Below are positions 43,157 through 52,062 of a DNA stretch of 64,000 nucleotides, piece by piece. Each line of letters starts with the position of its first letter. The first letter of the stretch is position 1. This DNA comes from Polynucleobacter meluiroseus. Lineage in GTDB: Bacteria; Pseudomonadota; Gammaproteobacteria; Burkholderiales; Burkholderiaceae. The notes under the pieces are model-generated. The model worked only from the letters and a program-made list of their open reading frames with translations, did not search any database and was not told where the DNA came from. The DNA lies in contig CAMDKY010000003.1 in assembly GCA_945901245.1 (NCBI GenBank), positions 18,911-82,910 of the forward strand. Direction: 5' to 3'. A program made the position numbers and the translations under genes.

Positions 43157-44284
43157 ATGCAAGAAGGCCCTAATTTCACCCAGCCAAAACAAGATGGGCA
43201 GCACATTGTTCAGCTTGTCCGCAACTGGGGCCCAGTCGGAGGCATGGAATCCTATGTTTGGCATTTAAGCCATGCGTTAGCAGAGCGCAATTGCCGCATC
43301 ACGATAGTCTGTGAAAAAGCCCATGCGCAGCCACTTACTGGCACTATTAAAGTGATCGAAATTGGGGTGTTGCCGCCTAAGCCACGTTGGGTTCTGTATT
43401 GGCGTTTTGCGAATCAGGTTGAAGCGGTAGTGCAATCGATTCGGCGTCAAGGCGAATGCCTTGTGCATTGCCACGAGCGTTCCATTAGCCATGACCTAAC
43501 GACTTTCCATTCCATGCCATTTGCTTCAATTAAAGACAAATCCATTTGGCGGCGTTTATCAGTTCGGGTTTGGGCTTACTTGCGCATGGAAGCTCGTGAA
43601 TTGGGTGAGCCGCCATACCCTAGCGTTTGCGTTGTCCCGGTATCTGCCGTAATTGCCAATGCAATTGCCCGTTATTACCCATCGGTTGTAAGGCAAATAG
43701 CAGCCCCCATTTCTCCAGGTGTAATGGCGATGGCGATTCGGCCTCTACGCATTGTTACCGATGACGGCGGCACCATTGGGTTTATTGGAAAAGAGTGGGG
43801 CCGCAAGGGCTTTGCTCTTTTTATGCAAATAGCGAAGCAGTTGCAATTACAGCGCCCTCATTTACGGGTTCTGGTATTGGGACCAGAAGAAGTAAAAGTG
43901 GCACACCTCTGTCAAGATTACCCGGGAGAAATCGAGTTTCTCGGTTGGCAAGCGAGCGAACCATTTTTTCAGCAACTGGATTTATTGATACATCCTGCTG
44001 GGAGCGAGGCCTATGGCATGGTGATTGCAGAGGCAATGGCCTGTCAAGTACCCGTACTGGTATCGGATGCTTGTGGCGCTGCTGTAGACGTATCCGTCAG
44101 CCACGGCCGAGTCTTATCCCTCAACGAGTCGGTCAGTCAATGGGCGCAAGCAGGGGATGCATTGCTCTCCAATACACAGTCCATGGCGGGATATCTGCGG
44201 CCATGGGCGCAAGTTGCCGCAGAATACGAAACGCAATATCAAGCAATTTCATTCAAAAAATACAAAACCATCACAAAACCATAA
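43157..44284 (+). CDS. Family 4 glycosyltransferase, probably lipopolysaccharide core
   Basis: A 375-residue GT-B enzyme. The N-terminal acceptor domain contains GPVGGMESYVWHLSHALAER; the C-terminal donor domain has IGFIGKEWGRKGFALFMQIA and the EX7E motif in GSEAYGMVIAEAMA. It resembles WaaG-like glucosyltransferases of the LPS inner core, but neither donor nor acceptor can be read from sequence. The spermidine-synthase-like gene begins four bases after its stop. Confidence 0.82.
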   Translation: MQEGPNFTQPKQDGQHIVQLVRNWGPVGGMESYVWHLSHALAERNCRITIVCEKAHAQPLTGTIKVIEIGVLPPKPRWVLYWRFANQVEAVVQSIRRQGECLVHCHERSISHDLTTFHSMPFASIKDKSIWRRLSVRVWAYLRMEARELGEPPYPSVCVVPVSAVIANAIARYYPSVVRQIAAPISPGVMAMAIRPLRIVTDDGGTIGFIGKEWGRKGFALFMQIAKQLQLQRPHLRVLVLGPEEVKVAHLCQDYPGEIEFLGWQASEPFFQQLDLLIHPAGSEAYGMVIAEAMACQVPVLVSDACGAAVDVSVSHGRVLSLNESVSQWAQAGDALLSNTQSMAGYLRPWAQVAAEYETQYQAISFKKYKTITKP

Positions 44285-44288
44285 CAAG

Positions 44289-46328
44289 ATGAAATACAAC
44301 CTACAGCTGACATTTCAATACGGCCTTACTATTTTTCTGAGTGCCTTTTTATTGTTTCAAGTACAACCCCTGATTGGCAAAATGATCTTGCCGTGGTTTG
44401 GCGGCTCGGCATCGGTTTGGACAACCTGCATGCTATTTTTTCAAGCGACCTTGTTGTTTGGTTACGTTTATTCCCACTGGATTGTGAAGGCCCTGAGCCC
44501 CTATCGGCAAAGTATCTTGCACATTGCCTTGCTGCTGATTAGTTTGTCTTTATTGCCATTGGCTGCGAGTGAGCTATGGAAGCCTATGGGTAGTGAAAAT
44601 CCCACCTTGCAAATTCTGGGGCTTTTATTTGCTTCCATTGGCTTACCTTATTTTGTACTGTCGACTACAGGCCCCCTAATTCAGGCATGGTTTGCGCGTG
44701 AGCGTACTGGTGGCATTCCATACCGTCTGTTTGCCTTATCAAATTTTGGTTCGATGCTGGCCTTATTGGCTTATCCGATTGCATTTGAGCCGATGTTACC
44801 AACCCAGTGGCAATCCTATTGCTGGTCGGCCCTGTATGCCGTATTTGTAGTGACCTGCGGTATCTTGGCATGGCGCAACCGCAATAGCGTCGCCTTTTTG
44901 GAAACAGACCACGATAACGCGCCGGCACCATCCGCCTCCAACTTAACCACTTGGATTTTATTGGCAGCCTGCCCATCGATCTTGATGGTAGCTGATACCA
45001 GTTTCTTGACCGAGAACATAGCACCGGTTCCGATGATTTGGGTAGCCCCTTTGGCGCTCTACCTCCTTTCCTTCATTATTTGCTTTGAGGGTAGTGGCTG
45101 GTACAAACGCAAGCTCTTTCTGCCCTTGCTACTCGCATCTTTATTTATTCTGGCTTATTTGCCGACCCTTGGCTTAAATGAATTACCGGTGATGATTTCT
45201 ACCGGCATCAATTTATTTTCATTCTTTGTGGTGTGTATGGTCTGCCATGGCGAGTTGGCAGCGCAGCAGCCAAATGCACGCTACTTGACCACGTATTATT
45301 TGATGTTAGCGGTTGGCGGCGTGATGGGCGGCTTCTTTGTAGGTATCGTTGCCCCCTATTGGTTTACGGAAAACTACGAGCTATCGATTGGAATAGTGTT
45401 GTCTGGGATTGTGGTCGCATTGGTATTTTTATCCAATACGCGCTTTAAAACGAAGCAATTTAAGGCAGTAACAGCCACCGGAATACTTTCTTTCTTAATT
45501 CTGATCAGTGTGATTCGTATTAATGATCACTCGCATGATATTGCCGGTATTGAGTTGAGTCAGCGTAATTTTTACGGCACCCTCAAGGTATATGTTGATG
45601 AGTCGCGTGGCTATAAAACCATGCAGCATGGCCAGATTAGCCATGGCAGTCAGTTTATTGATCCTGCGAAGGCGCAAGAACCCACTACGTATTACGTGCG
45701 CGAGAGTGGCGTTGGTCAGGCCATCTTGGTTAAGTCCCAATCCAATCAGCCTATCAAAGTCGGGGTAGTGGGCTTGGGGGTTGGGACTCTGGCTGGGTAC
45801 GCGAATAAAGGGGATATTTACCGTTTTTATGAAATCAATCCTGAAGTCATTGAGGCAGCAAAAAAACACTTTAGCTTTTTATCGAATAGTGCCGCAAGCA
45901 TTGAACATGTCTTGGGTGATGCACGCCTGCAATTAGAGCAAGAGCCCAATCAGCAATTTGATGTTTTGGTAATTGATGCCTTCTCAGGTGATTCGGTGCC
46001 GATTCATTTACTGACCAAAGAAGCCTTTGCCCAATACTTTAGGCATTTAAAAAGCGATGGCATTCTTGCGCTGCACATTACAAACCGCTTTTTAAACCTG
46101 AGACCAGTGGTTAAAACGGCTGCTAACGCATTTGATCAAGACATCAAGGTCATTAGCTTTACTGCCTCAGAAACAAAGGTAGGCTATCGCTCGGAATGGG
46201 CTCTAGTAAGTAAAGATAAAAAAGCGTTTAGGGATATTCAATTCATCAATGCTCAAGAAATTGAAACCCCCAAACACTTTTCCTTATGGCGGGATGATTA
46301 CAGTAGCCTCTTATCCATACTTAAGTAA
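44289..46328 (+). CDS. Membrane-anchored spermidine-synthase-like protein
   Basis: A 679-residue protein. The first two thirds are hydrophobic with about 10-12 spans (from LTIFLSAFLLFQVQPLIGKM on); the last third, from about residue 480, is a class I methyltransferase-like/SpeE domain with VVGLGVGTLAGYA, YEINPEVIEAAKKHF and VLVIDAFSGDSVPIHLLTKE. Proteins with this layout are annotated as fused MFS/spermidine synthase; polyamine synthesis has not been shown for most. ATG 44289 is used because the longer frame runs through the glycosyltransferase end. It is likely co-transcribed with that gene. Confidence 0.85.
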   Translation: MKYNLQLTFQYGLTIFLSAFLLFQVQPLIGKMILPWFGGSASVWTTCMLFFQATLLFGYVYSHWIVKALSPYRQSILHIALLLISLSLLPLAASELWKPMGSENPTLQILGLLFASIGLPYFVLSTTGPLIQAWFARERTGGIPYRLFALSNFGSMLALLAYPIAFEPMLPTQWQSYCWSALYAVFVVTCGILAWRNRNSVAFLETDHDNAPAPSASNLTTWILLAACPSILMVADTSFLTENIAPVPMIWVAPLALYLLSFIICFEGSGWYKRKLFLPLLLASLFILAYLPTLGLNELPVMISTGINLFSFFVVCMVCHGELAAQQPNARYLTTYYLMLAVGGVMGGFFVGIVAPYWFTENYELSIGIVLSGIVVALVFLSNTRFKTKQFKAVTATGILSFLILISVIRINDHSHDIAGIELSQRNFYGTLKVYVDESRGYKTMQHGQISHGSQFIDPAKAQEPTTYYVRESGVGQAILVKSQSNQPIKVGVVGLGVGTLAGYANKGDIYRFYEINPEVIEAAKKHFSFLSNSAASIEHVLGDARLQLEQEPNQQFDVLVIDAFSGDSVPIHLLTKEAFAQYFRHLKSDGILALHITNRFLNLRPVVKTAANAFDQDIKVISFTASETKVGYRSEWALVSKDKKAFRDIQFINAQEIETPKHFSLWRDDYSSLLSILK

Positions 46329-46340
46329 GCCAGTTATTTC

Positions 46341-48071
46341 ATGAGCATTCAGTCCTATCTTGAACAAACCATGAGCTTACCTGCCTCATCCCTTAATTTT
46401 GACACCATTATTGTTGGGGCCGGTAGTGCCGGTTGCCTTTTGGCTAATCGCCTATCGACCGATCCTAAACACCGTGTACTCTTACTGGAGGCTGGGGGAG
46501 AAGATGATTGGTTTTGGATCAAAGTACCAGTAGGTTATTTATTTACGATTAACAATAAGCGTACGGATTGGTGTTTTAAAACCGAGGCCGATCCGGGGTT
46601 GAACCAACGTTCCATTCATTACGCCAGAGGGAAGGGCATTGGCGGATCATCGTCGATTAATGCCATGATTTACATGCGGGGGCAGGCCAGTGACTATTCG
46701 CGCTGGTCAGAACTGACTGGTGATCCAATATGGCAATGGGATACCAGCCTTGAGACCTATAAAGCATTGGAAGATTACTATGCAGGTTCCAATCCATGGC
46801 ACGGCGATTCCGGAGAGATGCGAATTGAGCGGCCCCGCGTGCAATGGGACATTCTGGATGCGTGGCGCGAGGCGGCCGACGAGCAAGGAATACCTAAGAT
46901 TGAGGAATTTAATCGCGGCGATAACGAAGGCTGCGCCTACTTTCAGATGACGCAAAAGCGCGGTGAGCGTTGGTCGATGGCCGATGCCTATTTGCATCCT
47001 ATTCGGCATCGCCCCAATCTCACCATATTGACTAAAGCCCAGGTTTTGCAGTTAAAACTGCGTTCCATTACTTCCGCAACCTTGAATCAGAGTCGCTACT
47101 CTGCATCGGCATGGCACGGTGCCCAAACCGAAGGCTATGGTTTGGATTTTTTACACGATGGCGTTCGCAAAACAGCCCTAGCTCAAGACCAGGTCATCCT
47201 CTCTACTGGATCCATTGGATCGCCGCACTTGATGCAGATTTCTGGGATAGGATCCAAGATCCATCTCGATAGTATTGGCGTCAAAACCCAGGTAGAGCTA
47301 CCCGGCGTTGGTGAAAATCTGCAAGATCACTTGCAAATTCGGACGGTGTATCAGGTTGAAAACTGTAAAACAGTCAATACCCTGTATAAGAATTGGCTAA
47401 CCCGAATGGGTATGGGCCTTGAGTATATTATTAAGCGCACTGGGCCTTTAACCATGCCACCATCTACTTTGGGTGCATTTGCAAAAAGTGACCCGAATCA
47501 AGTTAGTGCCAATATTGAATGGCATGTGCAGCCACTCTCGCTACCTAAATTTGGCGAGCCCTTGCATCCGTTTAATGCCATCACACCGAGTGTCTGTAAT
47601 TTACGCCCCAGCTCTCGTGGCTGGGTGAAGGCGGTATCAGCTGACCCCTTTCACGATCCCAAGATTAGCTGCAATTACTTATCTACCGCGGATGATTTGG
47701 CAGTCGCTGTTGCCAGCCTAAAACGTACCCGTGAGATTATGGCGAGCCCGGCACTGCAGCCATTTAAGCCAAAAGAGTTACTGCCAGGGGCAAACATTCA
47801 AAGCGATGCCGATCTGGAGGAGGCAGCCAGAAATTTAGGCACTACCATCTTTCATCCGGTAAGTACATGTGCCATGGGGAAGGTGGATCAACATGGCAAA
47901 GCAGAAAATCCCCATACCGTCCTAGACTCGGAATGCCGAGTTAGGGGCGTTGCAAGGTTGCGTGTGATCGATGCATCCGCTATGCCCTGCATTACCTCAG
48001 GCAACACCAATGCCCCGGTTATGTTGATTGCGGAGACGGTAGCTCGTAAGATGGTCTCTGAGCGAAATTAA
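46341..48071 (+). CDS. GMC-family FAD oxidoreductase (choline dehydrogenase-like)
   Basis: A 576-residue flavoenzyme. The FAD-binding VGAGSAGCLLANRLS is near residue 27, GGSSSINAMIYMRG and STGSIGSPHLMQISGIG are the two GMC signatures, and the C-terminal active site is FHPVSTCAMG and CITSGNTNAPVMLIAE. It oxidises an alcohol; choline, glycol or aliphatic alcohols are possible, and no betB or betT is nearby. ATG 46341 starts 12 bases after the previous gene; ATG 46371 is an alternative. Confidence 0.88.
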   Translation: MSIQSYLEQTMSLPASSLNFDTIIVGAGSAGCLLANRLSTDPKHRVLLLEAGGEDDWFWIKVPVGYLFTINNKRTDWCFKTEADPGLNQRSIHYARGKGIGGSSSINAMIYMRGQASDYSRWSELTGDPIWQWDTSLETYKALEDYYAGSNPWHGDSGEMRIERPRVQWDILDAWREAADEQGIPKIEEFNRGDNEGCAYFQMTQKRGERWSMADAYLHPIRHRPNLTILTKAQVLQLKLRSITSATLNQSRYSASAWHGAQTEGYGLDFLHDGVRKTALAQDQVILSTGSIGSPHLMQISGIGSKIHLDSIGVKTQVELPGVGENLQDHLQIRTVYQVENCKTVNTLYKNWLTRMGMGLEYIIKRTGPLTMPPSTLGAFAKSDPNQVSANIEWHVQPLSLPKFGEPLHPFNAITPSVCNLRPSSRGWVKAVSADPFHDPKISCNYLSTADDLAVAVASLKRTREIMASPALQPFKPKELLPGANIQSDADLEEAARNLGTTIFHPVSTCAMGKVDQHGKAENPHTVLDSECRVRGVARLRVIDASAMPCITSGNTNAPVMLIAETVARKMVSERN

Positions 48072-48077
48072 ATAATG

Positions 48078-48105
48078 AAAAAAGGCCTAGAAGTATCTAG
48101 ACCTT
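48078..48105 (-). terminator. Terminator of tRNA-Asn (minus strand)
   Basis: AAGGCCTAGA and TCTAGACCTT pair with a single mismatch around a four-base loop; read on the minus strand the stem is followed by six T. It lies 19 bases after the tRNA 3' end and also just after the GMC gene. Confidence 0.68.
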
Positions 48106-48124
48106 ACATGATTTTCAGTGTTTT

Positions 48125-48200
48125 TGGCTCCTCGACCTGGGCTCGAACCAGGGACCTACGGATTAACAGTCCGGCGCTCTACCGACTGAGCTATCGAGGA
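48125..48200 (-). tRNA. asnT: tRNA-Asn (anticodon GUU)
   Basis: Read on the minus strand, TCCTCGA at the 5' end pairs with TCGAGGA before G and an encoded CCA. The anticodon loop CTGTTAA gives GUU, the D arm is AGCTCAGTCGGTAGAGC and the T arm is CTGGTTCGAGCCCAG. Length 76 bases including CCA. Confidence 0.96.
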
Positions 48201-48247
48201 ATTGCGTAAGCCAATATCATACAACATCTTTCTAAATAAGCTCAAAT

Positions 48248-49168
48248 ATGGCTCCCCTCGACCTGCGTGTCATGCTGTACCTGATGTTGGCTGCTTTGCT
48301 GTGGGCAGGCAATGCCGTAGTCGGTCGTATGCTGGTGGGTGAGATCTCACCGCTCCTATTAAGTACCATTCGTTGCATTGTTGCGGCGCTGGTATTGATG
48401 CCACTGGGCTACTCGGTTTTGCGTGCCAATTGCGATCTCTGGAAAAACAAAAAGCGCTTCATGCTTTTGGGTTTGCTTGGTGTTGGCGGCTACAACATGC
48501 TTCTTTACTTAGCGATTCAGACATCCACTCCAATTAATGTCACCCTCATTGGGGCTAGCATGCCCATTATGATGCTGTTGATTGGGGCCGCATTTTTTTC
48601 GACCAAACCCAATTGGTTTCAGGTGATTGGTGCGTTGATTTCGATAACGGGTGTTTGCGTTGTATTGTCCAGAGGCGAGCTTCAAGCGCTTTTGCAGGTA
48701 CAACTAGTCTTCGGCGATTTGCTCATGGTTCTCGCGACTGTATTGTGGGCATTTTATAGTTGGATGCTCGCCCGTCCTGGAAAAAGTACCGAGCGCCAAT
48801 GGCCTTGGAGTGGTTTTTTACTGGCTCAGGTATTAGTCGGTTTGCTGTGGTCATCGGCGTTTACCGTTGCGGAGTGGCAGGGCGGCTATCTGCATTTTGA
48901 GCCCAGTATTATTGTGATATTACTTATTTTGTATGTGGCCATCGGACCGTCACTGATTGCATATCGGTGTTGGGGCTTAGGCGTCATGAAAGCAGGGCCT
49001 ACGATTGCTGCTTTTTTTGCCAACTTCATTCCCCTATTTACCGCTATCTTATCTACAGTGATTTTGGGTGAAGCGCCTCAAGGTTTTCATGGTTTGGCTT
49101 TTCTATTGATCGTTATTGGCATAGTTATGTCTGCTATCTTTACACCCAAATTAGCCAAGACGAATTAA
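48248..49168 (+). CDS. DMT-superfamily transporter (EamA)
   Basis: A 306-residue membrane protein with ten predicted spans in two EamA repeats ([20 protein letters not shown] and, in the second half, [20 protein letters not shown] with [18 protein letters not shown]). Such proteins export metabolites or amino acids; substrate unknown. thiD starts nine bases after its stop, but thiD has its own -10-like element. Confidence 0.9.
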   Translation: MAPLDLRVMLYLMLAALLWAGNAVVGRMLVGEISPLLLSTIRCIVAALVLMPLGYSVLRANCDLWKNKKRFMLLGLLGVGGYNMLLYLAIQTSTPINVTLIGASMPIMMLLIGAAFFSTKPNWFQVIGALISITGVCVVLSRGELQALLQVQLVFGDLLMVLATVLWAFYSWMLARPGKSTERQWPWSGFLLAQVLVGLLWSSAFTVAEWQGGYLHFEPSIIVILLILYVAIGPSLIAYRCWGLGVMKAGPTIAAFFANFIPLFTAILSTVILGEAPQGFHGLAFLLIVIGIVMSAIFTPKLAKTN

Positions 49169-49171
49169 GAT
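49166..49171 (+). promoter_or_regulatory. -10-like element TAAGAT before thiD
   Basis: TAAGAT overlaps the EamA stop codon and ends six bases before the thiD ATG at 49178. TTTACA is present upstream but the 21-base spacing is too long for a standard promoter. Confidence 0.3.
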
Positions 49172-49177
49172 AGAAAT

Positions 49178-50071
49178 ATGAAATCATCAAAACATACCGC
49201 CGTGCGCATACCAAAGGTTCTAACGATTGCTGGATCGGATAGTGGCGGCGGCGCTGGTTTACAAGCAGACCTCAAGGTGATGACATCCTTGGGTGTATAT
49301 GGCATGACCGTGGTGACTGCTATCACTGCGCAAAATACCCTAGGTGTGAGCAAAATTCAGGGAATTGATTTGGATGTGATTGACGCTCAAATCGATGCGG
49401 TAGTGAATGATATTGGGGTGGATGTAATCAAGATTGGCATGCTTTCCAGCCCCGAGATCGTGCACTGCGTTGCAGCGGCATTGCGCCGGCATGCCATAAA
49501 AATCATTGTGCTTGACCCGGTTTTGCGCGCCACATCGGGTGCAAGCTTAGGCGGTGATACAACGGCGCATTCGATGCGCGAAGTCCTTTTCCCGCTGGCA
49601 ACCATCATTACGCCCAATATGGAAGAGGCATCGATTTTGCTTGGCCGCTCCGTTGAAGAGCCAGACGACTTTGCGCAAGCAGCCCAGGATCTTCTCCAAA
49701 TGGGCCCAGCAGCCGTTTTAATTAAGGGCGGTCACCTCGATCATAAGCACACCCAACTGATTGATTACTTGTTATGGCGTGCAGCCGATGAAGACGGTAA
49801 AGCCATTACTGAGGAGCAGAAGTTACTGCATTACCGCGTTAATACTGCCAATACGCATGGTACTGGCTGCTCTTTATCGTCTGCAATTGCTTGCTATTTA
49901 GCGCAGGGCCATCAGCTCAAACATGCGGTCGCAAAAGCCATTGCCTATGTTGAGGCAGGCTTAGAGGCGGGTATTTATTTAAGTATTGGTGCAGGCTCTG
50001 GACCACTTTGGCATATGCACGCGTTTTACCCTACTGCGTTGCCTGACGACATCAATCCCTCAGTTGCTTAG
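49178..50071 (+). CDS. thiD: Hydroxymethylpyrimidine/phosphomethylpyrimidine kinase
   Basis: A 297-residue ribokinase-fold enzyme that phosphorylates hydroxymethylpyrimidine twice for thiamine synthesis. Motifs: [17 protein letters not shown] near residue 19, [30 protein letters not shown] and the anion-hole [14 protein letters not shown]. It converges with thiE, overlapping it by four bases, and completes the pathway encoded on the opposite strand. No TPP riboswitch precedes it. Confidence 0.95.
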   Translation: MKSSKHTAVRIPKVLTIAGSDSGGGAGLQADLKVMTSLGVYGMTVVTAITAQNTLGVSKIQGIDLDVIDAQIDAVVNDIGVDVIKIGMLSSPEIVHCVAAALRRHAIKIIVLDPVLRATSGASLGGDTTAHSMREVLFPLATIITPNMEEASILLGRSVEEPDDFAQAAQDLLQMGPAAVLIKGGHLDHKHTQLIDYLLWRAADEDGKAITEEQKLLHYRVNTANTHGTGCSLSSAIACYLAQGHQLKHAVAKAIAYVEAGLEAGIYLSIGAGSGPLWHMHAFYPTALPDDINPSVA

Positions 50072-51027
50072 GCAGGAATTGATTGGGATGCTGCTTGTTT
50101 CATGAGTTGAGTTAGGTTCTTGACTGCGGCCTCCGGATCATCCGATCCCGTAATTGCGCGTACCACTGCAACTGATCCGACGCCGGTCTGAGCAACTGCT
50201 TGTATGGTGGATTCATCGATGCCGCCGATTCCAACGAGGGGATAGTGCTGCATTAACTTCGCATACTGGCGCAAGCGCCCAAGGCCTTGCGGTGCGGTTG
50301 GCATCTTTTTCAATTGAGTTGGAAAGACAGCGCCCATCGCAATGTAACTGGGTAAGAAGGTATCGGCATAGACCATTTCGGCATAGCCATGGCTGCTCAG
50401 ACCTAAACGCAAACCGGCCTCACGAATCGCAGCGATATCCGCAAGTGCGAGGTCTTCTTGGCCGAGGTGAACACCATAAGCGCCCGCATCGATTGCTTCG
50501 CGCCAATAATCATTGATAAAGAGCAGGGTCTTGCTGCCCTTGACGGCCAAAATAGCCGCGGTGATCTCCATCATCAGGTGATCGCGGTTAAGGGGCGCCT
50601 CTGTCTTATAACGCAACTGCACAGTAGGCACTTCTGCGTCGACCATGCGCTTTACCCACTCGGCGCTCGGTAATACGGCATACAGCCCGAGCGCATGAGG
50701 GCACTCAGGAAAGGCATTGAGGTTAGCTTGGCGTGGCCTTGGCAATAAATCAAAGTCCTCTGGCAGGGTAGGCCAGCTCGCCGGGTTAAAACCGCCGGCT
50801 TGGTGTGCCATGCGCGACCATGCTTTACCTAATACCTGTGCATCCGTTTCAATAAAGCCCATCTGAATCGCCGCCAAGGCACCAGCCAATTCATAGTGAT
50901 CTCCTGCGTGGGTGTTATCCAAGGCAGGTGGTAGACGCGTAATGTTCGATTCTGGAACGGGTATAGCCAAGTCATCTTGCTGATGGCAGGCAACAATTTG
51001 CTCCGCAAGATCCCGAATTAAACTCAT
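50068..51027 (-). CDS. thiE: Thiamine phosphate synthase with N-terminal extension
   Basis: A 319-residue enzyme that joins HMP-PP and thiazole phosphate. The catalytic TIM barrel occupies about residues 110-319 (LGLYAVLPSAEWVKRM, VPTVQLRYK, GVHLGQEDL, GAVFPTQLKKMPTAPQG, VGIGGIDESTI, GVGSVAVVRAI). The first 105 residues form an extra helical domain (AALAAIQMGFIETDAQVL) that I recall from Burkholderiales ThiE proteins; its role is unknown. ATG 51027 overlaps the thiG stop (ATGA). Last gene of the thi operon. Confidence 0.93.
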   Translation of the reverse strand: MSLIRDLAEQIVACHQQDDLAIPVPESNITRLPPALDNTHAGDHYELAGALAAIQMGFIETDAQVLGKAWSRMAHQAGGFNPASWPTLPEDFDLLPRPRQANLNAFPECPHALGLYAVLPSAEWVKRMVDAEVPTVQLRYKTEAPLNRDHLMMEITAAILAVKGSKTLLFINDYWREAIDAGAYGVHLGQEDLALADIAAIREAGLRLGLSSHGYAEMVYADTFLPSYIAMGAVFPTQLKKMPTAPQGLGRLRQYAKLMQHYPLVGIGGIDESTIQAVAQTGVGSVAVVRAITGSDDPEAAVKNLTQLMKQAASQSIPA

Positions 51028-51839
51028 GAGGCTTGATGCCAAAATGGCGTGCCAACCAAGGGCGTACTGGCCTGAGCTGAAGTCTGCGCCTGCATTGCTC
51101 CCGATAGATAGGCAGTCCTACCCGCATCAACTGCTTTAGCAAAGGCATTGGCCATGGCAACTGGATCATCTGCGAGTGCAACTGCAGTATTCAGCAAGAC
51201 CCCATCAAAACCCCATTCCATGACAGTGCAGGCATGGGATGGTAAGCCAAGACCGGCATCCACTAAGAGCGGCACCTGCAAGCGTTCACGCAAGAGTTTC
51301 ATGGCATAGGGATTAAGCGGTCCTTGTCCTGTTCCAATGGGAGCCGCCCAAGGCATCACCGCTTGGCAGCCGACGTCCACTAGGCGCTGGCACACAATTA
51401 AATCTTCGGTGCAGTAGGGCAACACCTTAAAGCCATCTTTAATCAGGGTTTCGGCAGTTTGCACTAAGCGCAAAGTATCGGGATGCAGGGTGTAATCATC
51501 GCCAATTAATTCCAGCTTTATCCAATCGGTTTCGAATACTTCGCGGGCCATTTGGGCTGTTGTAATGGCTTCCTGTGGGCTGTGGCAACCTGCTGTATTA
51601 GGTAAGACCGGCACTGCCATTTTTTTGAGTAAATCCCAAAAGCCCGTATGCGCTTCTGCGGTTGATGTACCTTGGCGCCGCAAGCTCACCGTAATCATGC
51701 CAGGGCGAGATAATGCAACCGCGTTTTCTAAAATTTGCGGCGATGGATAACGCGAGGTACCAAGTAAGAGCCGGCTAGCAAAGGTTTCGCCATACAGCAT
51801 GAATGCATCATTTGAATTAAATGGGAGTGGGGCTGTCAT
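51024..51839 (-). CDS. thiG: Thiazole synthase
   Basis: A 271-residue TIM-barrel enzyme that builds the thiazole ring from dehydroglycine, DXP and ThiS thiocarboxylate. Family motifs: LLLGTSRYPSPQ, LPNTAGCHSPQEA, KLELIGDDYTL, VLPYCTEDL, PWAAPIGTGQG and DAGLGLPSHA. ATG 51839 (MTAPLPFNSND) fits the family start; a GTG at 51872 that overlaps the thiS stop would add 11 residues and couple translation. Confidence 0.95.
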   Translation of the reverse strand: MTAPLPFNSNDAFMLYGETFASRLLLGTSRYPSPQILENAVALSRPGMITVSLRRQGTSTAEAHTGFWDLLKKMAVPVLPNTAGCHSPQEAITTAQMAREVFETDWIKLELIGDDYTLHPDTLRLVQTAETLIKDGFKVLPYCTEDLIVCQRLVDVGCQAVMPWAAPIGTGQGPLNPYAMKLLRERLQVPLLVDAGLGLPSHACTVMEWGFDGVLLNTAVALADDPVAMANAFAKAVDAGRTAYLSGAMQAQTSAQASTPLVGTPFWHQAS

Positions 51840-51864
51840 GGCTTGAATAAGATTGATGACAGCA

Positions 51865-52062
51865 TCAGCCACCGGTTACCGGGGCAATGATCTCCACCTG
51901 ATCGTTCTCATGCAGGATATATTCTGCATGACGGGTCTTTGGCACAAATTGTAAATTGACGGCAACGGCGTAGGGCGGCACTGCCTCGATCATTGCTAGC
52001 AGATCAGTAAGGCAGCTATTGCTTGGCAGCTCGCGCGGAATTTGATTGGCTAGGATGCGCAT
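51865..52062 (-). CDS. thiS: Sulfur carrier protein ThiS
   Basis: A 65-residue ubiquitin-like protein that ends in the Gly-Gly tail (PVTGG) activated as thiocarboxylate to donate sulfur to ThiG. AVAVNLQFVPKTRHAEYIL and NDQVEIIAPVTGG are typical. It overlaps thiO by 13 bases. No thiF gene is in the window, so the activating adenylyltransferase must lie elsewhere (often MoeB-like). Confidence 0.94.
   Translation of the reverse strand: MRILANQIPRELPSNSCLTDLLAMIEAVPPYAVAVNLQFVPKTRHAEYILHENDQVEIIAPVTGG

Noticed and set aside
44157-44288. Upstream extension of the spermidine-synthase-like frame
   Set aside because: It overlaps the end of the glycosyltransferase in another frame; the first membrane span begins soon after ATG 44289.
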